Below, one piece after another: positions 35,562 through 47,400 of a stretch of 64,000 nt of DNA. The stretch covers positions 74,761,652 through 74,825,651 of the forward strand of contig NC_079496.1 in assembly GCF_030052815.1 (NCBI RefSeq), in the 5' to 3' direction. The notes beneath the pieces are model-generated. The model had not been told where the DNA came from and searched no databases. It was given only the letters and a program-made list of their open reading frames with translations. Each line of letters starts with the position of its first letter. Within the stretch, counting starts at the first letter, position 1. A program made the translations under genes and the position numbers. This stretch comes from Hevea brasiliensis. Lineage: Eukaryota > Streptophyta > Magnoliopsida > Malpighiales > Euphorbiaceae.

Positions 35562-36620
35562 ATGGCTGATGAAAAGAAAAATGAGAGTTCTGGGTCAGGA
35601 AAGAAAACTTCTAGTTCTTACACATTGAATTCGAATGATAACCCAGGTAACTTGATTGCCCAAGTTTAGTTGAAGGGAAAGAATTTCAAAGAATGGGCGC
35701 GAGCTATGCGGACTGCATTGCGGGCTAAAAAGAACTATGGTTTTATTAATGGATCTATTAAGCAACCAGCAGATGACTCACTGGAACTCGAAGATTGGTG
35801 GATGGTTAACTCTATGCTGGTTTCTTGGGTGTTTAACACCATTGAACCGATGCTTCGCTCGACCATCTCTCACATGGAGAACGTAAAGGATCTATGGGAG
35901 GATATTAAACAGAGGTTCTCGATTGGGAATGGTCCACGAATGCAGCAACTGAGATCGAATCTGGTGAATTATAGGTAGGAAGGTCAACCGATCGTGCCCT
36001 ATTTCATAAGACTCAAAACATTATGGGATGAAATAAACAACTATGATCGGATACCAGTGTGTATCTGTGCAGGCTGCAGATACAATCTTACCATTGAATT
36101 GGAAAGAAAGCGTGAAGAAGAGAGAGTTCATCAGTTTTTGATGGGCTTGGATGAAGAAGGATACGGAACAGTGCACTCTAATATTTTGAGCACTGAACCC
36201 TTTCCCAATTTGAATCGTGCCTATGCTATGGTTGTTTAGCAAGAGCGGGTGCGAACTATGACACAAACCAAGGAAGAAAGAGGCAATCCTATGAGTTTTG
36301 CAATTTGAGCAGGAAGTCGAAATTCAGGGGGGGATAAAGACAAATCCTCAATTTGTTCTAACTGCAACCGAGAGGGACATGATGCTGAAAGTTGTTTCCA
36401 GCTTATAGGTTATCCAGAATGGTGGGGTAATAGACCACGTGGAACTTCTGCTGGACGAGGAGGTGGTCAAAAGCATGGCAATGGAGCAGGACGTAGCAAG
36501 GGAGGAGTTGCTCGTGCCAACGCCACACAAGCAACTGGAGTTGATGGTGGGCATGGAATTGTCACAGATTCAGATCGAAAGGGTCTTAATGGATTAAATG
36601 AAGAAGCGTTGTACGCTTTC
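35562..36620 (+). pseudogene. Copia Gag
   Basis: ATG at 35562 right after the primer-binding site. The frame gives MADEKKNESSGSGKK, then capsid-like WARAMRTALRAKKNYGFING, WEDIKQRF and LKTLWDEINNYDRIPVC, and a zinc knuckle CSNCNREGHDAESC near 36354-36395. Stops at 35667, 35976 and 36237 (TAG, each explained by CAG) and 36306 (TGA, explained by CGA). A frameshift near 36620 separates it from the protease frame. Confidence 0.88.
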
Positions 36621-36627
36621 TTTGGGC

Positions 36628-36972
36628 ATGTTGAATTCTTGTCAGAATGGTGGCAATGAGAGGCTGACAGGTATGCAGAGGATATTTCCTTGAATTATTG
36701 ACATAGGAGCTTCTCATCATATGACAGGAACGTTGGCATTTTTGAGTGAATTGCGTGACATTGTGCCATTCTCAGTTTGGTTACCTAATGGAAAAAAGAC
36801 CTCAGTGGTGAAAGAAGGAACTGTGTTGCTTGGAGGAGACTTGAAATTGCAACGAGTCCTTTATGTGCCAAATTTGAATTGCAATCTGATCTCTGTATCA
36901 CAACTACTTAATGATTCAAATTTGGTTATTCAACTCACTAACAAAATTTGTGCTATACAGGACCTAAATTAG
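36628..36972 (+). pseudogene. Copia protease
   Basis: Active-site region IIDIGASHHMTG with the catalytic Asp at 36700; the usual DTGAS has become DIGAS (ACA to ATA). Downstream ISVSQL and LPNGKKTSV are typical. A stop at 36691 (TGA where Trp is expected) lies just before the active site, and another at 36970 (TAG). Confidence 0.88.
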
Positions 36973-38295
36973 AGGAACCTGATTAGAGCGGATGAGCAAT
37001 GCGAGGGGCTGTACTTTCTCAAGGGAGTGACATCGATACATGCTTGAAAGGTAACTGATGTGGGGTCTTTTGAGCTTTGGCATAAGAGAATGGGTCATCC
37101 TTCTTATAAGGTGGTAGAGTTAATTACAGAAGCTAGTAGCGTAGTTAGAAAAACTAATAAAACTTGTGAAGTTTGTTTTAGAGCAAAGCAAACAAGAGAG
37201 ATTTTCTTTTCTAGTGATAATAAAGCTGATGGTTGTTTTGAATTGATACATTGTGATTTGTGGGGACCTTATAGAGTCCCAACTTCTTGTGGAGCAATTT
37301 ACTTCTTAACAATTGTTGATGATTACTCTCATGCTATTTGGATATATTTGCTGAATGGAAAACAAGAAGTAGCTTGTGTTCTTAAGAAATTTGTTGTGAT
37401 GGTTAAATGCCAATTTGAAAAAAATGTGAAAATTGTCAGAAGTGATAACGGAAGTGAATTTATGTGCTTGAAAGAATATTTTGATGAACAAGGGATATTG
37501 CATCAGACTTCTTGTGTAGGAACACCTCAACAAAATGGCTGAGTGGAAAGAAAACATCGCCATATTCTTAATGTGGCAAGAGCCTTGCGTTTCCAAGCAA
37601 ATTTACCCATAGAATTTTGGGGAGAATGTGTACTTGCAGCCAGGTATTTCATTAATAGGACTCCATCTATGTTATTAAATGGTAAAACCCCATATGAGAT
37701 GCTCTTTGGGAAAGTACCTTCTTACAAACACGTTCGGGTTTTTGGTTGTTTGTGCTATGCGTATAATCTGAATCGAGATAAAGATAAATTTGGTAGTAGA
37801 AGTTGTAGGTGTGTTTTTGTTGGGTATCCATTTGGAAAGAAGGGATGGAGATTATATGATTTGGAAACTAAAGAATACTTTGTATCAAGAGACGTGGTAT
37901 TCGCTAAAACAGAATTTTCACATGCAAATGAGAAAACAATGGGTGATGAACTCATTAAAAATGGAGTTGAGGAGTTGGGTGATGAAGTTGATGGTTTAGA
38001 GAACAACTTGGGAAAGGAGCACGATGAAAGTGTGGGTAGAGAAAGTGAGGTGAATCCTGAAATGGAAGAATTGATCCATGAAAATAGTGAAGGAGTGGAT
38101 AGAGGTGAAGTTATTGAAGAGCAACTAGGTAGGGGACAAAGGGCCAAGCAACCTAGTGTTCATTTGAAGGATTATGTGACAAACGCCATCAAAACAAGCC
38201 CCTCGGTATGCTCACCTGCCCAATCTAATTCCTCAGGTACGCCTTACTCTATAGCACATTATGTGGGTTATGATAAATTCTCTACACAACACTGA
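36973..38295 (+). pseudogene. Copia integrase
   Basis: Pre-integrase GLYFLKGV, the zinc-binding HKRMGHPS...CEVCFRAKQTR, and the catalytic core: first Asp in IHCDLWGPY (near 37255), second in IVRSDNGSEF, Glu in NG*VERKHRHI (near 37546). The C-terminal part has FGCLCYAYN, FVGYPFGKKGWRLYD and an acidic tail (GVEELGDEVDG...). Stops at 37045, 37540 and 38293 are all TGA explained by CGA to TGA. It would join cDNA to host DNA. Confidence 0.9.
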
Positions 38296-39348
38296 TGTTT
38301 TTTGATAGCCATTACTACAGGACATGAACCAAGCTCTTATGCAGAAGCAGTTAAGGATGAATGGTGGAGAGTGGCTATGAGAAAAGAAATACAGGCTTTG
38401 GAGGATAATGGTACATGGACAGTTGAAAATCTACCATTTGGGAAGAAAGCAATAGGAAGCAAGTGGGTATACAAAATTAAATACAATTCTGATGGAAGTG
38501 TTGAATGATACAAGGCACAGTTAGTGATATTGGGAAATAATCAAGTTGACGGTATAGATTATCAGGAGACTTTTGCTCCTATAGCAAAAATGGTTACTGT
38601 GTGCACCTTTCTTGCCGTTGCGGCTGCAAAGAATTGGGAACTCCATCAGATGGATGTCCAAAATGCTTTCTTACACGGTGATTTGGAGGAAGAGGTTTAC
38701 ATGAAGATGCCGCCTGGATTTGCTTCTCAATCACGAGGGAAGGCTTGTAAACTCCGGAAATCTCTATACGGTTTGCGGCAAGCACCTAGATGTTGGTTTG
38801 CGAAATTGGCTGCATCTCTGAAAGCTTATGGATTTCAGCAATCATAATCAGATTACTCTTTGTTCACTTTTTGAGCTAGGACTATTCAATTGAATGTGAT
38901 TATTTATGCGGATGACCTTATTATCTCCAGCAATGATGTTTCCGCTATACAAAAATTCAAGAACTATTTGAGTCGTTGCTTTCATATAAAAGACTCGGGG
39001 AAGCTGAAATTTTTCTTAGGGATTGAAGTAGCCAGAAACTCGAATGGTATTTTCTTGTGTCAACGTAAGTATGCATTGGATGTAATTTCAGAAGTTCGAT
39101 TACTGGGTTACAAGCCGGCTAAAACTCCTCTTGAACAAAATCACAAGCTGGCCCTTACCGAGAGTGATGATGTGGATGACCCTGCTCCGTATAGACGTCT
39201 GGTGGGACGGCTTATTTATCTAAGAATAACTTGGCCCGAGTTGTTTTATTGTGTGCATATTCTTGCTCAGTTCATGCAACAATCGAAGAAAGCTCATTGG
39301 GAGGCAGCTGTTAGAGTTGTGCATTATTTGAAAGGAAATCCAGGTTAG
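38296..39348 (+). pseudogene. Copia reverse transcriptase
   Basis: WVYKIKYNSDGSVE, the [10 protein letters not shown] and [19 protein letters not shown] motifs, [11 protein letters not shown], and the catalytic YADD box near 38905-38916, then SGKLKFFLGIEVA. Stops at 38506 (TGA from CGA), 38845 (TAA), 38872 (TGA) and 39346 (TAG). It stays in the protease/integrase frame. Confidence 0.92.
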
Positions 39349-39859
39349 GGTATACTACTGCATGCTAATTGTGATCTCAAATGGTCTACTTACTGTGATT
39401 CTGATTGGGCTAGCTGTCCTTTGACGAGACGATCTTTGACCGGTTATTTTGTTCTTTTGGGTGAATCCCCTATCTCGTGGAAGACTAAAAAGCAACAGAC
39501 AGTGTCTCGCTCATCTGCTGAAGCTAAATATTGGTCTATGAGTACTACAACTTATGAACTTAAATGGTTGAAAGGATTATTGAATTCTCTTGGTGTGGCT
39601 CATACTAAACCTATGAATTTGTATTGTGATAGTCAAGCAGCTCTGCATATAGCTGCTAATCCTGTCTATCATTTTTATCAAGCATATTGAAGTGGACTGT
39701 CATTTTATCTGTGATGAGATATTGAATGGTAACATTCGAACAGATTATGTATGTAGTTCAATGCAACTTGCGGATATCTTCAAAAAGGCATTGGGAAAGG
39801 ATCAGTTTGACTTTCTTCTACGCAAGTTGAGCATTTTAGATCTCCATGCTCCAACTTGA
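39349..39859 (+). pseudogene. Copia RNase H
   Basis: STYCDSDWASCPLTRRSLTG, ISWKTKKQQTVSRSSAEAKY and LYCDSQAALHIAANP are the RNase H core. A frameshift near 39675-39680 moves the reading to another frame, which continues KHIEVDCHFICDEI...LADIFKKALG to a TGA at 39857, the likely natural end. Confidence 0.9.
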
Positions 39860-39866
39860 GGGGGGT
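39860..39866 (+). other. Copia polypurine tract
   Basis: GAGGGGGGT immediately before the 3' LTR, right after the polyprotein stop. Confidence 0.8.
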
Positions 39867-40100
39867 TATTGGAAAGACAGTTGTTAGCTGCCACTTATTT
39901 TGCATTTATTTAGGACATTTATTTAGGAATTTTTATGTGCATATCTGTTCTTACCTTTTGTTGTATGATTCTGATACAATTTTGGTAGTTTAGCTTGATT
40001 AGGAACCTATTTGTTAGCTGTAATTTTTTTATACATATCTTTGATTTCTGGGGCAATAAACTTCAGAATTCTTATTCCAAAATTTCTTAGTTCGTTTACA
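39867..40100 (+). mobile_element. Copia 3' LTR (234 bp)
   Basis: Same length as the 5' LTR; by eye about a dozen substitutions and no indel. Confidence 0.92.
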
Positions 40101-40105
40101 GAATG

Positions 40106-40261
40106 CGAATCCGAATCCGAACTTAATTTCCTTGGAGATTGGACTCCTTCAGATGTACTCAAAATCTGCCTAGATTGCTTAGCCAAATTTCTCAACTGTT
40201 TAGCTATTTTTTCCACTTCTGGATCAAAGAGCAAGTTACCAAATTTAGAAGTTCTTATCAT
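40106..40261 (-). pseudogene. Athila gag N-terminus
   Basis: MIRTSKFGNLLFDPEVEKIAKQLRN is the Athila Gag start. The frame reaches the copia insertion at LSSDSDSHS and continues in the same frame at 35309 once the 4791 bp of insert plus duplication (a multiple of three) are discounted. Confidence 0.8.
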
Positions 40262-40552
40262 AAAAAAAAAAAAAAATCAGAGTAAAAACAGAAAACTGCC
40301 TCAAAACCCTAGAAAATGATAGAATTTGGCCTCAAGAGGGTGGGGCCAAGGAATCCTATGGATTGATAGGTCTTGATCAAAACGTCGTTTCCTTCAAAAA
40401 AAATATGGAGCGCCCTTCTAATTCAACCAAAATTCTGCCGATTAATAGTAGCACCGTAATTTTTACCGAAAACCTAAAAACAATAACACTTCACAAACAA
40501 GGTTAATAAGAGAATATCCTAACACTAAAAACATGAAATCCAATAAACTTTA

Positions 40553-40571
40553 GTCCCTGGCAACGATGCCA
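40553..40571 (-). other. Athila primer-binding site (tRNA-Asp type)
   Basis: The minus strand reads TGGCATCGTTGCCAGGGAC, seven bases inside the 5' LTR. It resembles the plant tRNA-Asp complement TGGCGCCGTTGCCGGGGA, with changes at CpG-type positions. Confidence 0.8.
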
Positions 40572-40578
40572 AAATTAT

Positions 40579-42300
40579 TGATGGTTGCCAAATCCACCAA
40601 AAATTAAATTAACTAAAATTACCAGTAATGAAATATTTTCTGCAGTAAGTAGTAATCCCAGTCGAACCATAGAAACTGAGTTACTAAATTTTCGTGCACT
40701 TGTGTAACAGAAAAAGAACAAAGGTTGGGGGAGGGGGGGGGGGGAAGGGGGGAAGGTTGTAACACTAAATCAGAAGAAATCAAGCTCAGAAATTAAAGAA
40801 CCAAATTTAAATATGAAACTCTCAATTTAAACAAACTTCAGTCCAAGGTGATTTACATTCCAATGCATGACTTGATCATAGACAAAAGAAATACAATCAT
40901 CTCTTATTGAATACTTAATTTAGATTTACCAAACAGCGAGGTAAAACCCCTAACTTCTCTATACTCATCAATTCAAGCCCACCACTCTTATTGACTCTAA
41001 TTATTAACTGAATTGGTATTAAGCAATCCTCATAAAATTAATAACTGCCTTAAGAGCAGGAAGTAGTTAAGCTGAACAACGATTTATAAAGCATAAACCA
41101 TTTAATTCACCTTATTGTTTCCTTAGGTTATTATCGAAAACTTGAATCATAATCAATAAAACCTAATTGCTACTCACATTCAATCTTACACAACAATTAC
41201 AGATTATGAAGATAAATTAGTAATTGATCAAATCAAATAATTAGCTAATAGGCCTTTCTAACAAATCATTCAATAGATCAAAAACAATTAAATCAGGAAA
41301 AAATAGATATTCAGAAAGGCATAATTTAAATTAATAACCTGACCTCACAAATCATGCATAAGAACTAGAATCCCTTGAATTGAATTTAGAACTTAGCCAC
41401 TCATGTTCATGGCTTATAGAAAATTAAAGAAAAATAAAAAAGAAATCTAAAAAGAGAATAGAGAATGAAGGTCTTCTATGGTGTTCGAAAGTCTGAATGG
41501 TGTCCTCTCGGCTGCTGCCAAAAGATGGTCTTTATACTAAAAAACCTAATCCAAAAATAAGAGCCAAACTTGAAAAAGTTTTGAAATTCAAAAGACAGAT
41601 TTTCTGCTCTGCAATCACGGCCATTTTTCTGCCACTTGCCTTTCGAATTTGTCTCTGCCTACTTCAGAAAAGTTGTAGCCCCATTTCTTAGCTTTCCAAC
41701 GGGTACTCATTTGCCCAAATCCGAGGTCTACAGCCCTAGTTATGGGCTAAAAATCGAAACAAATTCTGACAGACAGTCCAACCCATAATTTTGACTTCAT
41801 TACCATTTTTAACAATTAAAACGGCCTTATTTCACTTCTAGCCCTTCATAGAAGTTGTAGAGGTGGCTCTTAAGGTTCAATTGGGCCTAGGTTTGCTTCA
41901 TTTGGACATCTAGAACTCCAGATACAAAATAAATATTGAAACTGATCGTGACACACCAAGTCTGGCCTTTTGTATTAGATTCACAACTAATTTTGACAAC
42001 TTTAGAGACTGATCTGGGCTTTGGTCCCTCTTTATCATTTGTAGTGCTTTGACTTAGCTTTTCAACGAATTAAATAGCATTGGATTCAGACACCCACAAC
42101 TTCAAAAACATCTGAAAAACACAGCAAAGGTCAAATTAATGCAAATGCTGAAAATTTCTCTATTTAACACAATTATTCCAACAGCTATCTAAAAATATGC
42201 CTAAATGATAATTATACTTTAATCAACTGAATTAGGCATAAAAACACACTCGAAACACTAAATATGATAGGAGTAAAATTAATAAATTATGCACTTATCA
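40579..42300 (-). mobile_element. 5' LTR of Athila element D (1722 bp)
   Basis: TGATGGTTGCC to CACTTATCA, with CCCTT following. G-rich tract at 40726-40754 (GGGGGAGGGGGG-type). It holds ~56 bp (about 41660-41716) missing from the 3' LTR. Confidence 0.92.
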
Positions 42301-43051
42301 CCCTTTATACCCATTATTTTCTTTCATTTTCATGCAATATCAACTCATTTCAACTCAAATTCAAAGATCAAATAAATGGGAAAGCAAGAACATGCACTAA
42401 CCTGTTGTGGCCAATTCCAAGCTTTCCCAAAACTTCAATTTCCTAGCTTTTCTTGGCAGCCAATCACTTCTCTAAGTGTAAACTAAATTTTTAGTGAAGG
42501 AATTTAGGGTTTTTATTGTGGGAAAGGTAGAGGATTCAAGCTTGAAAGCTTGAAAAATGGAAGAAGGAGTCTTCCATGGTGGTTCGGCCAAGGGACTTTT
42601 AAGAGGAAGAAGATGAGTTGTTTTAATTAGTTTTGTCTCTTTGTTGATATCCAAAAATAAAATTTAATTATTAAGTATAATAATTAAATTTTAACATTTT
42701 CAAAAATTCCCTCTATGTCCTCTTATTTAATTCCATAAATACTTCATGTTTTCAATAGAATTTCAAAATTTTATTGTCACTTATTTTAACGGACATTTAG
42801 GTCAAAAGTTAACTATATGTGTCAAATGACCAAAATGCCTCTCATCAGGTTATAGTCAAACTTTTTCGGTAATACTGATTTATTTCATAACACGATAGTT
42901 CCTTTAATTTTTATACTGCTTGTCTCATTTTTATTTTGCCTATTTCATTTTATTTTCATCTTATTCTTGGTCCTCAGAATGGCTTTGAATAGTACTATTC
43001 ACTGACGGAATATGGCACTATTTAGAGCACAGAAGTCTGGGGCGTTGCATA
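42301..43051 (-). mobile_element. C-family LTR C4, 5' part
   Basis: Starts with the second CCCTT and continues C4. On the minus strand it begins TGCAACGCCCCAGAC at 43051 and has the donor CAACAG/GTTAGTGC at 42401. It lacks a clear 5S-like block, its first ~150 bp being diverged. No polypurine tract follows, so this is an outer 5' LTR end bordering its target, a copia fragment. Confidence 0.75.
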
Positions 43052-44184
43052 TCAAAAAGTTGAAGACTAATAAGTTGGAAACTTGATTTGAAAAGGGATG
43101 ATTTGTTAGATATCCAAAAGATAGTTTTGGATATTATTTCTATTTGCAAACATCACAGAGTTGTGATAAGTAGAGATGCCATTTTACTTGAAAAATAATT
43201 TATTCAAGAAGTTGGTAAAGGTCAGCAAATAGAGTTGGAATTAGAAAATTCTGATCAACTAACAGATCAAATGGATATAGATCCATCCGCTCAACCTAAG
43301 CCTATTGATAATTCATCCACATCTGTTCCTCGCATATCAACATGCATATCTCATCCACCAAAGAGATATGGATTTCTTCATGAGGATGAACAAGAGTTGT
43401 TTATTCATGAAAAAACTGATTATGAGATGATCCTTTAACCTATGAAGAAGCTTTATCAGATTAAGATTCTTTTAAATGGATTGAAGCAATGAAATTCAAA
43501 ATGGATTTCATGTATAAGAACCAAGTTTTGGATCTTGTTAACCCTACTGAAGGTATTGCACCTATAGGAAATAAATGGGTCTTCAAGAAGAAAAATGGTT
43601 ATGATGGAAAGGTAGAGACCTATAAAGCAAGGTTAGTTGTGAAAGGGTTTCGCCAAAGGCAAGGAATCGACTATGAGGAGACTTTCTTACCTGTTGCCAT
43701 GCTTAAATCCATTAGGATTTTATTAGCTATAGCTACATACCATGATTTTAAAATTTGGCAAATGGATGTGAAAATAACTTTTCTCAATAGATACATTGAG
43801 GAAAATATATTCATGGAACAACCTAGGAGTTTTGAATCCCAAGAAGGTTCAAAAGTATGTAAGCCAAAATGATCTATATATGGGTTAAAACAAGCTTTAA
43901 GGAGTTGAAACATCCATTTTAATGAAGCCATCAAATCTTTTGGTTTTTATCAAAAATAAGGATGAACCATGAGTTTATAAGAAAGTTAGTGGGAGTGCTA
44001 TCACTTTCCTTATCTTGTATGTGGATGATGAATTATTAATAGGTAATGATGTCGATATGCTAGGTAATGACATCGGTATGCTTAATACTGTAAAAGTTCA
44101 ATTGTCAAATACATTCTCCATAAAAAACTTAAGAGAAGTGACCTACATTCTTAGTATTCGCATCAATAGAGATAGAGCAAAAAG
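43052..44184 (+). pseudogene. Copia integrase C-terminus to RT fragment
   Basis: FVRYPKDSFGYYFY (integrase tail) near 43100, a Pro/Ser-rich linker (DIDPSAQPKPIDNSS), then RT: YEEALSDSDSFKWIEAMKFKM, IGNKWVFKKKNGYDGKVETYKARLVVKG, GIDYEETFLPVAMLKS, IWQMDVKITFLN and the catalytic YVDD near 44016. It belongs to a different copia lineage (Tork/Angela-like by these strings) from the 35315-40100 element. Several stops, at least two frameshifts and a 21-bp tandem duplication (44043-44084) break it. It looks like the original host of the C4 and C5 insertions, both ends being cut by LTR termini. Confidence 0.85.
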
Positions 44185-46554
44185 TGTAACACCCCTCACC
44201 CATTTACAGTATAGCTGAGCAAGGCATGCTACATTCGGTGCCGAAGCACCCTATCCTATCTTATTGTGTACAATATAATTTAATTTCCATTTAATTATAT
44301 TATCTCACTTGTAGAAAAAAATTTTTTTTTATCCCATTTCATTTTTATAGAGACCTAGACAAAGTCTCCTCTATTCTATTAGTGTATGGTGGATTCCATT
44401 ATTTACCTGTTAAATTCAAATTATATTGCTTTCATCTATTCACTCATCATATCATTTCTCATGCGCATATCAATTTCAAGAAAATAAATTACATTTCATT
44501 TATATAAAGTTTACATATATAATAATTTATAATTTATATACAATCCAAAATTATTTATATCATTTAATTACATACAATACCAAAATGCAAAATCTATTAT
44601 GTACATGAGCCCTACCAAAATAACTGATGAGGTGACAACCCACACTGTAGCAGATCTGGTCCAAGTCCAGTCTAGGCACTACTGCTCCCGCTGCTCTCTA
44701 GTACCTACATGTGGTAAGAACCAACACGCTAAACATATTGCTTAGTGGTGTATAAATTTAAATAAAAATACAACGGTCATGTCAGACACTAGGCCAGGGG
44801 GCAGACATAAGCCCATAATAATAACAGGCACTGTGGCCGACGGGTAGGCATAAAGCCAGTATAACAATCATCTTAGACATATGTTGTTTGTCAATGATCA
44901 TTCATGTGGGCAGTACTGCAATCTATAGTCCCTAATTGGTATATCAATCGATCTAGCTATATAAATGAGTCTAGGTGTACTCTGGGCAAAATAATGTTAT
45001 TTAATACTCATAATTTCATTGATTCATGCCATTTCCATGCTTAGCAAGTTATTGTAATTTATTTCATCTCATATGCCAAATCAAATTAGGAACCTTTCTC
45101 ATGGTCCAAGTTTAGTATCTTAGATTCACCTAGCAATTTGGCCAAGATTTGGCCCTTATTTGGTTACACTTCCTTCATGGATGTTGTTCCTCTATGTATT
45201 GTCTTTGTTTTTCCTTTTGAATCATGTCATTTGAAGTTTTAGAACTCAAGTTATGGTCAAATAACCATAACTGGTTCATTTCCTAATTCTGGTTCCTTAA
45301 ATACTCAGATTTTAGAGTTACAATTAACCTAATTAATTGAATATGTTACAGCTAAAATTAGGCCTAGAGTTCTTCATAGAAATTGTTACCTTATATCTTA
45401 TGGTCACTCAAAAATTTAAATCACAATTTTCCAAGTTTTGTAGAATTAATTATGACCAAATCACTGGCCCAGACTCAGGTACCCTGTGTCTTCAGGGTCC
45501 AAGTTCAGGTCAGTAGATTTGACTTAACTTTTAAGGTCCTAATGTTCATAATTTGAGGAAAATGCCTAAAACCAAGTTGGAGCCCTGTTTCTTAGCGTTC
45601 CATATCAGTATGGCTCATCCAAATTGGAGTTTCCTAGTGGAAGATATACTATAAAAACTATTCTGGGGTCAAATGTAATTTGGTCAACTCCAGGTTTTGA
45701 TATGTTAACTTCTTCTAACCATTTGACCTAGTTCTTTTGGGTTTTGAGTTTTGGTCAAAAGACCAATATTGTAGACCTATGTCCTATAAAAAATTTTCCA
45801 TTGGTTTTATTGCATTTGGATTTTTATTGACCAAGTTATGGCCATTTTGCCAAGCTAGTCGGGAGGGCTTATGTCCAGAAAATTCTGGGCAGAATGGTTC
45901 TGGTCAGTTTAGTGACCTCACTTAGGCCAGCAATTACATTTGGTTAGAGGCATTTCTGGGCTTGGTGTTCTAAATGAAAATTGTAGTCCTATGTCTAAGC
46001 TTTCCAATGACACAAAAATCAGGTCATTTGGACCGGTCTAGAGGAAGTTATGGCACAGTTCATTTGGTCATTTTTTTGGGTTCAGTGTATGGATATCCTG
46101 ATTGGGATAGTAAATTGATCAAGATTTGGACAGAATTTGGGCATGGTTTCTTCATGAAAAATAGGGTATTTTAAGTCTAGTTTCTCCTCCAATTGGCCTC
46201 ATACTAATTGGAGCAACACAGATCTAGTTATGGTTCAAAAACCTCACTAGACTCATAGGTCCAAATTTCCTGCAAGAAACATGCACTCTCAATATTCAAT
46301 TTCCTCTAACTCCATTACTTCAATTGACATACATGGCACTTCTAATAGGCAACAAACAGTCTTAACAAGATTATTCTCAAGCCATAACACAAAAGTACCA
46401 AAATTAATTCAAAACCCTAACTCAAAATTTCACAGCTCATGGAATTTCTATCTAATTTGATGTCTATCATAAACAACCACCTCAGTAACACTAACAAACC
46501 AACTTAATTCATAAAAAATCATCAAAACCATCAATTCACTCTCTTCATAGGGCT
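44185..46554 (-). mobile_element. 3' LTR of C5, terminal part
   Basis: The plus strand begins TGTAACACCCCTCACCC, the complement of the LTR end. It has the hairpin CTAAACATATTGCTTAG (44729-44745) and the acceptor CACATGTAG/GTACTAG (AG 44705-44706), then several ~200-bp repeats. Interrupted at GGGCT by solo LTR B4 and resumes at 51401. Confidence 0.85.
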
Positions 46555-46722
46555 TGTAACACCCTCCCGGTAGCAACTCCGTACATCCTACTGTTCCGGT
46601 GACCGGTGTCGGTCCGGACAGCTAGAACGTCCGGAAAAATATTTAAACTAAAGTCAGGAACCATAATTAACTCAAATATTAATAAGAAAAATTTAATAAA
46701 AATTTTAGAAATAAAATACAAC

Positions 46723-46780
46723 CAAGTCAAAAGAGCCGGTGCCCAAGCGATGGGTAACCAGAGGTAAGTTACGGTTCTCG
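46723..46780 (+). promoter_or_regulatory. 5S-rRNA-like block in LTR B4
   Basis: AAGTCAAAAGAGCC, then GATGGGTAACC and GTAAGTTACGG; the weakest match of the set. Confidence 0.4.
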
Positions 46781-47400
46781 CAACGAGGAGCCCTAGACCC
46801 GGGGGAAAAATTATAAAATAATTTTTGAGACTCCAGAGAAGGGTCATTGAGGTTCCTATGGCATTAGAATGCCAAGAAAATACTTAGAAAAATTTTTCAA
46901 TCGGTACAGACAATTTTGACCCGTTAAGCCAAACGGAGGGCATTTTGGTCATTTCGCCTTCCGAGGTGATTTTTGGCCGACTTGTCCAGTTGAGTAAATA
47001 ATTAATATGACATAAAATATGAATAAATATTACTAAAAATTAATGTGAAAATGAGTAGAGAAAAGAAGAAAAGAAAAACCTAAATATGGCATCACATAAT
47101 GTCATTTGGAGGGCTTCCACCAATCACAACCTAATAAGCCAAATTAAAAAGAGAAAAAATGACAAATGAAGACACAAAATTTCTGGTTCTTCTTCTTCAT
47201 TTGGACGTGAATCTCTCCCTCTCCCTCCACCATTTTATCAAGCTTTGAACTTGATTTTCTCTTCATCCACTCACTAAAACCCATAAGTCTCTTCATCAAA
47301 AATTAATCCCACACCTAGACAAAGCTTTTGGCAGCCTAGAAAAGGAAGGAAAGTGAAGTTTTAGCTTGAAGAAATCTGCCCTACAAGAGGTTAAAGTGAG

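Larger units (their letters stand above)
35315..40100 (+). mobile_element. Ty1/copia element, full length, decayed (4786 bp)
   Basis: Identical-length LTRs (234 bp), a primer-binding site, one gag-pol reading frame, and a G-rich polypurine tract. It is inserted in the Athila gag; flanks AAATG (35310-35314) and GAATG (40101-40105) match at four of five bases. Short LTRs and the Gag sequence suggest an Ale-like lineage, with low certainty. About 13 in-frame stops and two frameshifts inactivate it, but every domain is present in order: Gag, protease, integrase, RT, RNase H. Confidence 0.93.
30696..42300 (-). mobile_element. Athila-type gypsy derivative D with a copia insertion
   Basis: Direct LTRs 30696-32350 (3') and 40579-42300 (5') start TGATGG and end CTTATCA, flanked by perfect CCCTT duplications (30691-30695 and 42301-42305). 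Orientation comes from the tRNA-Asp-type primer-binding site beside the right LTR and from minus-strand gag-protease. Without the copia element (4786 bp) it is about 6.8 kb. RT, RNase H and the integrase core are missing: protease runs straight into the integrase tail. This makes it a non-autonomous Athila derivative inserted in LTR C4. Confidence 0.92.

Noticed and set aside
37755..38147. 130-codon minus-strand frame
   Set aside because: Shadow of the copia integrase C-terminal region on the other strand.
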